Of a stretch of DNA of 64,000 nt, positions 1 to 8,149 are shown piece by piece (positions within the stretch are counted from its first letter, which is position 1; each line of letters begins with the position of its first letter). The translations under genes and the position numbers were made by a program. This DNA comes from Paraburkholderia caffeinitolerans (lineage in GTDB: Bacteria; Pseudomonadota; Gammaproteobacteria; Burkholderiales; Burkholderiaceae): positions 62,001-126,000 of the forward strand of contig NZ_CADIKL010000009.1 of assembly GCF_902859945.1 (NCBI RefSeq), given 5' to 3'. The notes below the pieces were generated by a model. That model was not told the DNA's origin, did no database searches, and saw nothing but the letters and a program-made list of their open reading frames with translations.

Positions 1-395
1 ACTTCCTGGGCGGGCAGCGACTTGCCGAACTGCTTCTCGATCTGGATTTCGATCGGCATGCCGTGGCAGTCCCAGCCCGGCACGTAGACCGCGTCGTAGC
101 CGGCTAGATTGCGCGCCTTGACGATCATGTCCTTGAGGATCTTGTTGACCGCGTGCCCGAGGTGGATGTCGCCGTTCGCATACGGCGGGCCGTCGTGCAG
201 GATGAACTTCTTGCGGCCCTTCGAGGCCTCGCGGATCTGCTTGTAGATGCCTTTTTCTTCCCACTCCTTGACCCATTGCGGCTCGCGCTTGGGCAGGTCG
301 CCGCGCATCGGGAACGGGGTGTCCAGAAGATTGACGGGGTACTTGGATTCGGACTTCTGCGCGGCTTTGCCGGAGGATGCTTTCTTGTCGCTCAT
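1..395 (-). CDS. ileS: Isoleucyl-tRNA synthetase, N-terminal part (runs off the window)
   Basis: Charges tRNA-Ile with isoleucine in the cytoplasm. About 131 N-terminal residues are visible, from [10 protein letters not shown] at 395 down to the window edge, where the frame is still open. The class I synthetase signature is present as [11 protein letters not shown] (HIGH-type motif) near residue 63, after the family-typical start [18 protein letters not shown] and the run [12 protein letters not shown]. The gene follows ribF on the same strand with about 180 bp between them. The ribF-ileS order is conserved in many proteobacteria and suggests cotranscription. The editing and KMSKS regions lie outside the window, so intactness cannot be judged. 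Confidence 0.97.
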   Translation of the reverse strand, partial: MSDKKASSGKAAQKSESKYPVNLLDTPFPMRGDLPKREPQWVKEWEEKGIYKQIREASKGRKKFILHDGPPYANGDIHLGHAVNKILKDMIVKARNLAGYDAVYVPGWDCHGMPIEIQIEKQFGKSLPAQE

Positions 396-572
396 GGTGA
401 GATCACGTGGAATTCGGGGGAGGCTCGGCGTCAGCATTGCGGCGATGCCGCGCAACCGTCGCCTCGGGCGCCGCATACCTCTGAAGTGGCGGCGCCGTGG
501 GGCGGAGCGGCCCGCGCGCCGTGGTCTCGCCTTGCCGGATGAAAAGGACGAGACGCGCGCGCGGGCCGCGGC

Positions 573-1568
573 TTACCTAATTCGGTCGGTGGCCGAGGTG
601 GCGAAGCCGGTGGAACGGCTGCCGGTTACGTCAGTGCCCGCGGCGGCGAACCACGCGCGAGTGTTCGCCACGTCGCGCGCAATCGCGGCGGTGAGCGTTT
701 CGAGGTCGGCGAACTTCTCCTCGTCGCGCAACTTCTTGAGGAACTCGACGCGCACGAGCTTGCCGTAGGCGTCGCCGTGCCAGTCGAGCAGATGGACTTC
801 GAGCAGCACGCGGCCCGAGTCGTCGACCGTCGGGCGCACGCCGAGGCTCGCGACGCCAGGCAGCGGATCGTCGGCGATGCCATGCACCTGCACGACGAAA
901 ATGCCCTTGAGCGCCGGGCGCTTGTGGCCGATCGGCAGATTCAGCGTGGGAAAGCCGAGATCGCGGCCGAGCTTCAGGCCGTGTGTAACGTGCCCGCTGA
1001 TCGCGTAGCCGCGGCCGAGCGAAGCGCGTGCGGCGTCCAGATCGCCCGCCGCGAGCTGGGCGCGCACGGCGGAGCTGGAGATGCGCACGCCCGAGGGGTC
1101 GGCTACGGTGGCCATCTGCTCGACTTCGAAGCCGTGCTGCGCGCCCGCCGCCTGGAGCGAGGCGAAGTCGCCGGCGCGTTTCGCGCCGTAGCGGAAGTCG
1201 TCGCCGATCATCATCCAGCGCGCGTGCAGGCCGCTCACGATGATGCGCTCGACGAACGTTTCGGGCGACTGGCTCGCGAATGTCTGGTTGAAATGCTCGA
1301 CCACGACGCGATCCACGCCGTTCTCGCGCAGCGCTTCGAGCTTGTCGCGCAGCATGGCGATGCGCGGCGGGGCGCTGGCCGGATTGAAGAACTCGCGCGG
1401 ATGCGGCTCGAATGTCATCACGCAGACGGGCAGGCCGCGCGCGTTGGCGGCTTCGCGCACGCGCGCGAGCAACGCCTGATGTCCGCGGTGGACACCGTCG
1501 AAGTTGCCGATGGTAAGCGCGCAGGGCGCGCGACTTTCGGCGTTGGGAAGACCGCGGAAGACTCTCAC
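573..1568 (-). CDS. ribF: Bifunctional riboflavin kinase / FAD synthetase
   Basis: Converts riboflavin to FMN and FMN to FAD in the cytosol. The N-terminal FAD synthetase (nucleotidyltransferase) domain shows TIGNFDGVHRGHQ with its HxGH-type motif, then TFEPHPREFF and the ISSSAVR motif. The C-terminal riboflavin kinase domain has GRGYAISGHVTHG, LGFPTLNL and GVRPTVDD. I chose the GTG at 1566-1568 (VRVFRGLPNAE) because family members usually begin with a KVFRGLP-like segment. An in-frame ATG at 1622 would add 18 residues of unusual composition. The ribosome site is weak for both starts. The gene diverges from purN and precedes ileS. Confidence 0.95.
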   Translation of the reverse strand: MRVFRGLPNAESRAPCALTIGNFDGVHRGHQALLARVREAANARGLPVCVMTFEPHPREFFNPASAPPRIAMLRDKLEALRENGVDRVVVEHFNQTFASQSPETFVERIIVSGLHARWMMIGDDFRYGAKRAGDFASLQAAGAQHGFEVEQMATVADPSGVRISSSAVRAQLAAGDLDAARASLGRGYAISGHVTHGLKLGRDLGFPTLNLPIGHKRPALKGIFVVQVHGIADDPLPGVASLGVRPTVDDSGRVLLEVHLLDWHGDAYGKLVRVEFLKKLRDEEKFADLETLTAAIARDVANTRAWFAAAGTDVTGSRSTGFATSATDRIR

Positions 1569-1732
1569 GATAGCGGAACCTGGAGGAACCTGATGGAACC
1601 TGGAAAAGTGCGCGCGGGCCATGCGCGCCGATCAAGACCGGTGATGCGGCCATGGCCGCGACTAAACAGGAGATTATAAACGCACGGGGCGACGATCGCC
1701 GCCGCGCGAGCGTCGGATGCCTGCCCCGATGA

Positions 1733-1745
1733 TAAAATCCGCGGA
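1733..1745 (+). promoter_or_regulatory. Possible -10 element directly upstream of purN
   Basis: TAAAAT at 1733-1738 lies six bases before the purN ATG, so transcription would start at or next to the start codon. No convincing -35 hexamer is seen at the right spacing, and no Shine-Dalgarno sequence precedes the ATG. This is a suggestion only, based on the motif and its position. Confidence 0.35.
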
Positions 1746-2449
1746 TGAAAAATCTCGTCATTCTGATTTCCGGGCGGGGCAGCAACATGGAGGCTATCGT
1801 GCGCGCGTGCGCAAACGAAGCCTGGCCGGCGCGCATCGCCGCCGTGATTGCCAACCGCCCCGACGCCGCCGGACTTGCGTTCGCGGCGTCGCATGGCATT
1901 GCCACGGCGGTCGTCGACCACCGCCAGTATCCGGACCGCGCCTCGTTTGACTCGGCGCTTGCCCAGGTCATCGACAGTCATACGCCGGACCTCGTCGTGC
2001 TCGCAGGCTTCATGCGCGTGCTGACCGTGGGCTTCGTCCAGCATTATTCGGGTCGCATGCTTAATATTCACCCCTCGCTGCTGCCGAGCTTTCCGGGCTT
2101 GAAGACGCACGAGAAGGTGATCGACGCGGGCTGTCGCGTGCATGGCGCCACGGTCCATTTCGTCACGCCCACACTGGATCATGGCCCGATCGTGATGCAA
2201 TCGGTGGTGCCCGTGCGCACGGGCGACGACGCCGCGGCGCTCGCCGCGCGCGCGCTCAAGACCGAACACGTGATTTATCCGCGCGCGGTGCGCTGGTTCG
2301 TCGAAGGGCGCCTCGCGCTCGACGGCGAGCGCGTGACGCTCACGCCGCCCGAGGCGCAGTGGCTCTTCCTTGACGAGACCAGCGTGGAAGAAAACGCAAA
2401 AATTGGCGCCAAAGCAGGCGCCCAAACACACGCCGGAGAGGGCGCATGA
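1745..2449 (+). CDS. purN: Phosphoribosylglycinamide formyltransferase
   Basis: Transfers a formyl group from 10-formyltetrahydrofolate to GAR in de novo purine synthesis, in the cytosol. The N-terminal phosphate-binding segment is NLVILISGRGSNMEA. The active-site region MLNIHPSLLPSFPG carries the catalytic Asn and His. It is followed by HGATVHFVTPTLDHGPI with the family's Asp. At 234 residues it is slightly longer than the roughly 212 of E. coli PurN because of a hydrophilic C-terminal tail. The ATG has no clear ribosome site. The stop overlaps the next gene by four bases (ATGA), so the two are translationally coupled. Confidence 0.97.
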   Translation: MKNLVILISGRGSNMEAIVRACANEAWPARIAAVIANRPDAAGLAFAASHGIATAVVDHRQYPDRASFDSALAQVIDSHTPDLVVLAGFMRVLTVGFVQHYSGRMLNIHPSLLPSFPGLKTHEKVIDAGCRVHGATVHFVTPTLDHGPIVMQSVVPVRTGDDAAALAARALKTEHVIYPRAVRWFVEGRLALDGERVTLTPPEAQWLFLDETSVEENAKIGAKAGAQTHAGEGA

Positions 2450-3837
2450 GATTGCATGGTTTCCTGATCGGACAGACCGAGACGTTGCTGGCCGACGTCC
2501 TCAAGTTTACGGGTCCCGCTGATGCGGTGACGAGCCGCTTTTTCCGCGAGCACCCGAAGCTCGGCCATGCCGAGCGCGGCGTGATCGCCGAAGCGGTGTT
2601 CGCCGTGCTGCGCCGGCGCATGGAGTTCGCGCATCTGGCCGAGAGCGGCACGGGCAGCCCGACGCGGCGCCTCACGCTGCTTGGCCTGATGGCGACGGCC
2701 GGGCGCTCGGCGATTCGTCCGTTCGTTTCAGACGCCGAGGCAAGCTGGCTCGAGCACGTCGCGAAGATTGATCCGGCGAGCCTGCCGCTGCGTGTGCAGC
2801 TCAATTTGCCTGAGTGGATCATGAAGGCGCTGGAAACGCGCTTCGAGGCGGCCGAGCTCGCGCAACTGGCGGCCGCGTTGAATTACCCGGCGCCGCTCGA
2901 TCTGCGCGCGAACCCCATCAAGGCGAACCGCGACGAGCTGCTGCGCGCGCTGGCCGCGGCCGGCATCGAAGCCGGCGAGACGCCGTTCGCGCCGTTCGGC
3001 GTGCGTTTGACGGGCAAGCCCGCGCTCGCGAAGCTCGACGCGTTCAAGGATGGCTGGTTCGAGGTGCAGGACGAGGGCAGCCAGCTGCTGTGCTCGCTCG
3101 TTGCGCCCCGCCGTGGCGAGATGGTGGTGGACTTCTGCGCGGGCGCGGGCGGCAAGACGCTGGCGCTGGGCGCGATGATGCGCTCGACGGGCCGTCTCTA
3201 TGCGTTCGACATATCCGAGCGGCGCCTCGCGAAGCTCAAGCCGCGCCTTGCGCGCAGCGGCCTGTCGAACGTGAATCCGGTGCTGATCGACAGCGAGCAC
3301 GACGCCAAGATCAAGCGTCTCATCGGCAAGATCGACCGCGTGCTCGTGGATGCGCCGTGCTCGGGCCTCGGCACCTTGCGCCGTAACCCCGACCTCAAGT
3401 GGCGCCAGTCGCCCGAGTCGATTGCGGAGCTCGCCCCCAAGCAGCTTTCGATTCTCACGAGCGCGGCGCGCCTGCTCAAGCGCGGCGGCCGTCTCGTCTA
3501 CGCGACCTGCAGCATTCTCGAAGCCGAGAACGAAGCGGTCGTGAAGCAGTTCCTCGAAGCCCATCCCGACTTCGCGCTGGTGAACGCGCGCGACGTGCTG
3601 GCGGACCAGCGCGTGGGCCTCGACACCGGCGAATATCTCTCGATGTGGCCGCACCGCCACGCGACGGACGGCTTCTTTGCCGCCGTACTGGAGCGTCGCG
3701 GCGAAGCGCAGCCGAAGACGAAGAAGGCCGGCGCCGCCACGACGCCGGACGAGGCTGCGGTTGTGACCGAAGCCGCCGACGCTATCGCGAAGGCGCAGCA
3801 GTCCGAGGCCGACGAGCCGGACGCGGCGCTGGAGTAA
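2446..3837 (+). CDS. RsmB-family rRNA (cytosine-C5) methyltransferase
   Basis: Probable SAM-dependent 5-methylcytosine methyltransferase acting on rRNA. The 463-residue protein has an N-terminal RNA-binding region and a Rossmann methyltransferase domain with VVDFCAGAGGKTLALG (SAM-binding motif I, near residue 230). The two family cysteines sit in DAPCSGLGTLRRNPDLKW and YATCSILEAEN. The C-terminal 40 residues are Ala/Glu-rich and look disordered. It overlaps purN by four bases and is followed by a strong hairpin terminator. The RsmB/RsmF/NOP2 group cannot be separated with certainty by eye, so no symbol is given. The N-terminal NusB-like domain of classical RsmB is not obvious. Confidence 0.9.
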   Translation: MRLHGFLIGQTETLLADVLKFTGPADAVTSRFFREHPKLGHAERGVIAEAVFAVLRRRMEFAHLAESGTGSPTRRLTLLGLMATAGRSAIRPFVSDAEASWLEHVAKIDPASLPLRVQLNLPEWIMKALETRFEAAELAQLAAALNYPAPLDLRANPIKANRDELLRALAAAGIEAGETPFAPFGVRLTGKPALAKLDAFKDGWFEVQDEGSQLLCSLVAPRRGEMVVDFCAGAGGKTLALGAMMRSTGRLYAFDISERRLAKLKPRLARSGLSNVNPVLIDSEHDAKIKRLIGKIDRVLVDAPCSGLGTLRRNPDLKWRQSPESIAELAPKQLSILTSAARLLKRGGRLVYATCSILEAENEAVVKQFLEAHPDFALVNARDVLADQRVGLDTGEYLSMWPHRHATDGFFAAVLERRGEAQPKTKKAGAATTPDEAAVVTEAADAIAKAQQSEADEPDAALE

Positions 3838-3859
3838 GTGAGCGGTTGGTGGTAGATCG

Positions 3860-3900
3860 CGCGGGGCCGTCCGGTGGAGCTGGACGGCCCCGCGTCATTT
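3860..3900 (+). terminator. Terminator after the purN-rRNA methyltransferase pair
   Basis: A perfect 13-bp stem is formed by 3860-3872 and 3882-3894 with a 9-base loop, followed by a short T-containing run (tcattt). It sits 22 bases past the stop codon of the methyltransferase gene. Confidence 0.8.
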
Positions 3901-3902
3901 AG

Positions 3903-4306
3903 AAAATCGCCAGTAACTATGTGTCGGGCTTCATTGTGCTGGCGGCCCGCTCGTTGCGTATTGGCGACACCATCAGCGTGAGGTAAATGAAGGGTCTAAT
4001 CATACGGATTCACCGCTGCTACACGGTCGTGCGCAGTCTTGATGGTATCGAGACCCTGATTCCCAATGAAAAGCCGATTACCGACGTGGTGCAGAATCAC
4101 TCGTCCTATTTGACTCGGGGTTCTGCGAAATTGTCCGTTCGGGTGGCGTACACATCGAACCTGGAACTGGCGTGCGTTCGGACGTGAATCGCAACGTGTG
4201 GCGGCTTTTCGGGGAACACGGGATCGCCATCCCACCGGCACAGCGCGACGTGCGGCCTGCCGGTCAGCCGATGCCCGCGCCGAGGAGCGTCGCCTTGGCC
4301 ACTTAA
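3903..4306 (+). pseudogene. Remnant of an MscS-type mechanosensitive channel gene
   Basis: Three pieces of one MscS-family protein can be read. Bases 3903-3983 give KIASNYVSGFIVLAARSLRI and then GDTISV, the pore-lining helix and start of the beta domain, ending in TAA. Bases 3987-4172 continue in the same frame with YTVVRSLDGIETLIPNEK and DVVQNHSSYLTRG. From 4178 a different frame gives SDVNRNVWRLFGEHGIAIP and ends at the stop at 4304-4306. The N-terminal membrane helices are missing, there is an in-frame stop, and a deletion with frame change removes most of the C-terminal domain. No functional product is expected. It lies between the terminator of the upstream operon and the desaturase gene. 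Confidence 0.8.
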
Positions 4307-4588
4307 GGTCACGTTAAGGCGGAGCTGCGATCCTGTTGTTGCCAGATGAGGTCGTGATGGTGAAATGGGGATCGAAGACTCGGGAAAGTCTCGGGCAGGT
4401 GTGGCAAACAGCCTCAAATGTGTATCCAGAGATTGACGTCGCGGCCATTTGGGAAAAAAATCTCTATTTGTTACAAACACTTGGAACGGTTCTAGTAGAA
4501 TGCCGTCCAACCCCTCCTGGTCGCTTTCATTTTCTTGACATCGGCGCAGGCCTGAAAGGCCGGTCGCTTCGTTTCACGGGTAAAAACC
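4307..4588. other. Region upstream of the desaturase gene
   Basis: About 280 bases between the mscS remnant and the desaturase start. TTGTTA at about 4469 is followed after 17 bases by TCTAGT, and TAGAAT overlaps just downstream, so a promoter for the desaturase may lie here, but the match is weak. A 90-codon ORF at 4336-4608 has no recognisable family features and overlaps the desaturase start; I do not regard it as a gene. Confidence 0.3.
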
Positions 4589-5785
4589 TTGTTGAATTCC
4601 CTGCTTGATTTCCTTGCCCACGGGATACTGCATTTCTCGTGGTGGCAGATCCTGCTTTTCGTGGCTGTGGTCACCCACATCACGATCATTGGCGTGACGG
4701 TGTACCTGCACCGCTGCCAGGCGCACCGCGCGCTCGACCTGCACCCCATCGCCAGCCACTTCTTCCGTTTCTGGCTGTGGATGACCACGGGCATGCTCAC
4801 GGGGCAGTGGGCGGCCATCCATCGCAAGCACCACGCCAAGTGCGAGACCGAAGAAGATCCGCACAGCCCGCAAACGCGCGGCCTGTGGAAGGTGCTGCTC
4901 GAAGGCGCCGAACTCTATCGCGCCGAAGCGAAGAACGAAGAAACGCTGCGCCGCTTCAGCCACGGCACGCCTAACGACTGGATGGAGCGCAACGTCTACA
5001 CGCGCTTTCCGATCCTCGGCGTGAGCATCATGATGGTGATCGACGTTGCGCTGTTCGGCGTGGTCGGTTTTACGGTGTGGGCCGTGCAGATGGCCTGGAT
5101 CCCGTTCTGGGCCGCCGGCGTCGTGAACGGTCTCGGTCACTTCTGGGGCTATCGCAATTTCAATTCGTCGGATGCGAGCACGAACCTGCTGCCGATCGGC
5201 ATCATCATCGGCGGTGAAGAACTGCATAACAACCATCACACCTTTGCGACCTCCGCGAAGCTCTCGAACAAGTGGTACGAGTTCGACATCGGCTGGATGT
5301 ATATCCGCATGATGCAGGCCGTGGGTCTTGCCAAGGTCAAGAAGGTTGCGCCCACGCCGCGCCTCACCAAGGGCAAGCTCGTGGCCGACCACGAGACGCT
5401 TCAGGCCGTGCTCTCGAACCGCTATGAAGTGATGGCGAGTTACGCGAAGGCCGTGAAGCAGGCGTATCGCCAGGAACTCTCGCATCTGAAGGAAGTGGGT
5501 GAGCGCGAGAAGTACAAGGTCATGCGCGGCGCGCGCAAGTGGTTCGACAAGGAAGAATCCAGCCTGAACGAGCCGCAGAAGCGTCAGTTGCCGCAAATTT
5601 TTGCGAACAGCCAGAAGCTGCGCACGTACATCGAGCTGCGCACCGAGCTCTCGGCAATCTGGGAGCGTTCAAGCGCCTCGCGCGAACAACTGCTTACGCA
5701 GCTCCAGGATTGGTGCCACCGCGCCGAGCAAAGCGGTATCAAGGCGCTCCAGGAGTTCGCGTCGCGTCTGCGCCGCTACGCCTGA
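4589..5785 (+). CDS. desA: DesA-type membrane fatty acid desaturase
   Basis: Introduces a cis double bond into membrane-lipid acyl chains, using a di-iron centre in an integral membrane protein. The three histidine boxes of the family are present: HRCQAH (near residue 43), HRKHH (near 80) and HNNHH (near 213). Hydrophobic segments lie at about residues 10-35, 55-75 and 145-190. No ATG fits. The start is TTG at 4589 or at 4592, since homologues as I know them begin LNSLLDFLAHG. The C-terminal 130 residues (from about 270) are charged and helical, contain WFDKEE and DWCHRAEQSGIKALQEFA, and are not part of the classical desaturase core. It is monocistronic and followed by a terminator. Confidence 0.92.
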   Translation: MLNSLLDFLAHGILHFSWWQILLFVAVVTHITIIGVTVYLHRCQAHRALDLHPIASHFFRFWLWMTTGMLTGQWAAIHRKHHAKCETEEDPHSPQTRGLWKVLLEGAELYRAEAKNEETLRRFSHGTPNDWMERNVYTRFPILGVSIMMVIDVALFGVVGFTVWAVQMAWIPFWAAGVVNGLGHFWGYRNFNSSDASTNLLPIGIIIGGEELHNNHHTFATSAKLSNKWYEFDIGWMYIRMMQAVGLAKVKKVAPTPRLTKGKLVADHETLQAVLSNRYEVMASYAKAVKQAYRQELSHLKEVGEREKYKVMRGARKWFDKEESSLNEPQKRQLPQIFANSQKLRTYIELRTELSAIWERSSASREQLLTQLQDWCHRAEQSGIKALQEFASRLRRYA

Positions 5786-5859
5786 TTCTTCGTTGTTTTT
5801 TCGGCCAATGCGCTCTGCGTGAGTCTCGAAAAAATCCATTAGAATTCAGGTACGTCACA

Positions 5860-5886
5860 AAACCCCGCGCTGGCGGGGTTTTTCTT
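5860..5886 (+). terminator. Terminator downstream of desA
   Basis: The stem aaccccgc / gcggggtt with a 4-base loop lies at 5861-5880, followed by a T-rich run to 5888. It separates the desaturase gene from the nadA-nadC operon. A TAGAAT at 5840-5845 lies just before the hairpin. Confidence 0.8.
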
Positions 5887-6008
5887 TTGGGGCTGCGGAA
5901 AAAGACGGTGTCTTGCACCGGTCTGGAGCTGCGGCGATCGGCAGGACCGTAACAAGGCATGGGGCCGGAGTAAGCGCTTTGCGTCCACTCTGGCCGACAG
6001 AGGAGATC

Positions 6009-7139
6009 ATGAGTCAGGCAATCAGGAAGGTCGAGTACGACCGGCCGCAGGGTGCCGTCTGCAGCGTCGGACAGGCGTGGGCGAAGGTGCCCGACGCACC
6101 CGGCGCAGCGGAGCGCGTTGCATTGAAGGAGCGCATTCGCGCATTGCTCAAGCGGGAAAAGGCGGTGCTCGTCGCGCACTATTATGTCGATCCTGAATTG
6201 CAGGAGCTGGCGGATGAAACCGGCGGCTGCGTGGCCGATTCGCTCGAGATGGCGCGCTTCGGCCGCGATCACGAGGCGCAGACGCTCGTAGTGGCGGGTG
6301 TGCGCTTCATGGGCGAGACCGCCAAGATTCTGAGCCCCAACAAGCGCATCCTGATGCCGGATCTCGACGCGACTTGCTCGCTCGACCTCGGCTGCCCCGT
6401 CGACGAATTTTCCGCGTTTTGCGACGAGCATCCCGATCGCACCGTGGTGGTTTATGCGAACACCAGCGCTGCTGTGAAGGCCCGCGCGGACTGGATGGTG
6501 ACTTCCTCGATCGGTCTCGAGATCGTGGCTCATCTGCACGCGAAGGGCGAGAAGATCCTCTGGGCGCCGGACCGCCATCTGGGTAATTACATCCAGAAGA
6601 AGACCGGTGCCGACATGCTGCTGTGGCAGGGCTCGTGCCTCGTGCACGACGAGTTCAAGGGCGTCGAGCTCGATCTGCTGCGCGCCGAATATCCCGATGC
6701 CAAGGTGCTCGTGCACCCCGAGTCGCCTGAAGCCGTCGTTGCGCTGGCGGACGTGGTTGGGTCGACCACGCAGTTGATCGACGCAGCGGTGAAGCTCGAT
6801 GCACAGCGTTTCATCGTCGCGACCGATCTAGGCATTCTGCACAAGATGCAGCTCGCGGCGCCGGGCAAGACCTTCATCGAGGCACCGACCGCCGGCAACA
6901 GCGCGACCTGCAAGAGCTGCGCGCATTGCCCGTGGATGGCCATGAATGGTCTCTCGAATCTCGCCGACGTGCTCGAGCGCGGTCACAACGAAATTTTCGT
7001 CGATGCGTCGCTAGGCGAGCGCGCGCGCTTGCCGATCGACCGCATGCTTGCGTTCGCGGCCGAGCACAAGCGCCGCGTGCAGGCGAGCGGCGACCTCGCG
7101 CGCGATACCGCGCTGTTCTCGCAGGTAGGGGCGGCGTAA
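6009..7139 (+). CDS. nadA: Quinolinate synthase A
   Basis: Condenses iminoaspartate with dihydroxyacetone phosphate to form quinolinate, the second step of de novo NAD synthesis, using an oxygen-sensitive [4Fe-4S] cluster. The 376-residue protein has [17 protein letters not shown] in the first repeat. The probable cluster cysteines are in [23 protein letters not shown] and [13 protein letters not shown]. The start at 6009 is set by AGAGGAG four to nine bases upstream; the frame is open further upstream, but those residues do not resemble the family. It overlaps nadC by one base, giving a tight nadA-nadC operon. Confidence 0.97.
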   Translation: MSQAIRKVEYDRPQGAVCSVGQAWAKVPDAPGAAERVALKERIRALLKREKAVLVAHYYVDPELQELADETGGCVADSLEMARFGRDHEAQTLVVAGVRFMGETAKILSPNKRILMPDLDATCSLDLGCPVDEFSAFCDEHPDRTVVVYANTSAAVKARADWMVTSSIGLEIVAHLHAKGEKILWAPDRHLGNYIQKKTGADMLLWQGSCLVHDEFKGVELDLLRAEYPDAKVLVHPESPEAVVALADVVGSTTQLIDAAVKLDAQRFIVATDLGILHKMQLAAPGKTFIEAPTAGNSATCKSCAHCPWMAMNGLSNLADVLERGHNEIFVDASLGERARLPIDRMLAFAAEHKRRVQASGDLARDTALFSQVGAA

Positions 7140-8053
7140 TGACGAATTTGAAGGAAGGCGCGCGCGAGTTGCGCGCAGCGGACGCCGTTGCGTCTGTGCT
7201 CGACGAAGTGCGCGCGCAGTACGGCGCGGCGTTCGACGCCGCGATCGCGCGTAATGTGGCGGATGCGCTCGCGGAAGACGTCGGACCGGTCGACCAGACG
7301 GGCCGTCTCGTGCCCGCGGACGAAGTGCGCGATGCGCGCATTATCGTGCGCGAGGACGCGGTGCTGTGCGGCGTGCTGTGGTTCGATGGCGTGGTGAAGC
7401 AGGTCGATGCGCGCATCGAAGTGCGCTGGCACTATCGCGAAGGCGAGCGCATGACCGCGGACACCATCGTCTGCTCGCTGCGCGGCCCGGCGCGCTCGCT
7501 TCTCACGGCCGAGCGCAACGCGATGAATTTTCTGCAACTGCTCTCGGGCGTGGCGAGCGTGACGCGCCGCTATGTCGACATGATCGCGCACACGCACACG
7601 CGCATTCTCGACACGCGCAAGACGCTGCCGGGCCTGCGTCTCGCGCAGAAGTACGCGGTGCGCGTGGGCGGCGGCGCGAACCAGCGCCTCGCGCTTTACG
7701 ACGGCATCCTGATCAAGGAAAACCATATCGCGGCGGCCGGCGGTGTCGGCGCGGCGATGGACGCGGCGATCGCCCTGAATGCCGGCGTGCCGATCCAGAT
7801 CGAAGTCGAGACGCTCGAACAGCTCGATGCGGCGCTCGCGCACGGCGCGAAGTCGGTGCTGCTCGACAACTTCTCGTTCGAGATGATGCGCGAGGCCGTC
7901 AAGCGTACGGCGGGGGGCGCGGTGCTCGAAGTCTCGGGCGGCGTGAACTTCGATACGGTGCGCACGATTGCGGAAACGGGCGTGGATCGCGTCTCGATCG
8001 GTGCCCTGACCAAGGACGTGCGGGCCACGGACTATTCGATGCGGATCGTCTGA
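7139..8053 (+). CDS. nadC: Nicotinate-nucleotide diphosphorylase (quinolinate phosphoribosyltransferase)
   Basis: Converts quinolinate and PRPP to nicotinate mononucleotide with loss of CO2. The 304-residue protein has the conserved core AERNAMNFLQLLSGVAS, the signature DTRKTLPGLRLAQKYAV, the active-site GGGANQRL and KENHI, and the C-terminal EVSGGVN and GVDRVSIGALTKD phosphate-binding loops. The ATG shares its A with the last base of the nadA stop codon (taatg), indicating coupled translation. It converges on nadB across a bidirectional terminator, so all three genes for making nicotinate mononucleotide from aspartate lie together. Confidence 0.97.
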   Translation: MTNLKEGARELRAADAVASVLDEVRAQYGAAFDAAIARNVADALAEDVGPVDQTGRLVPADEVRDARIIVREDAVLCGVLWFDGVVKQVDARIEVRWHYREGERMTADTIVCSLRGPARSLLTAERNAMNFLQLLSGVASVTRRYVDMIAHTHTRILDTRKTLPGLRLAQKYAVRVGGGANQRLALYDGILIKENHIAAAGGVGAAMDAAIALNAGVPIQIEVETLEQLDAALAHGAKSVLLDNFSFEMMREAVKRTAGGAVLEVSGGVNFDTVRTIAETGVDRVSIGALTKDVRATDYSMRIV

Positions 8054-8081
8054 GCACGCTGCGTTTCACAGGTGCAGAACG

Positions 8082-8115
8082 AAAAAGGCCGCCTCGCGAG
8101 AGGCGGCCTTTTTGC
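8082..8115. terminator. Bidirectional terminator between nadC and nadB
   Basis: The stem aaaaaggccgcctc / gaggcggccttttt at 8082-8113 has a 4-base loop. It carries A-runs on one side and T-runs on the other, so it can end transcripts from both converging operons. Confidence 0.85.
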
Positions 8116-8149
8116 TGGGCCGGCGCGGAGCCTTCAGGTCTTCACGGCT

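Noticed and set aside
4336..4608. 90-codon ORF upstream of desA
   Set aside because: No family features, no clear ribosome site, and it overlaps the desA start. It more likely covers the desA promoter.
5840..5886. TAGAAT followed within about 20 bases by a terminator, suggesting a very short RNA
   Set aside because: No -35 element at the right distance. The hairpin is simply explained as the desA terminator.
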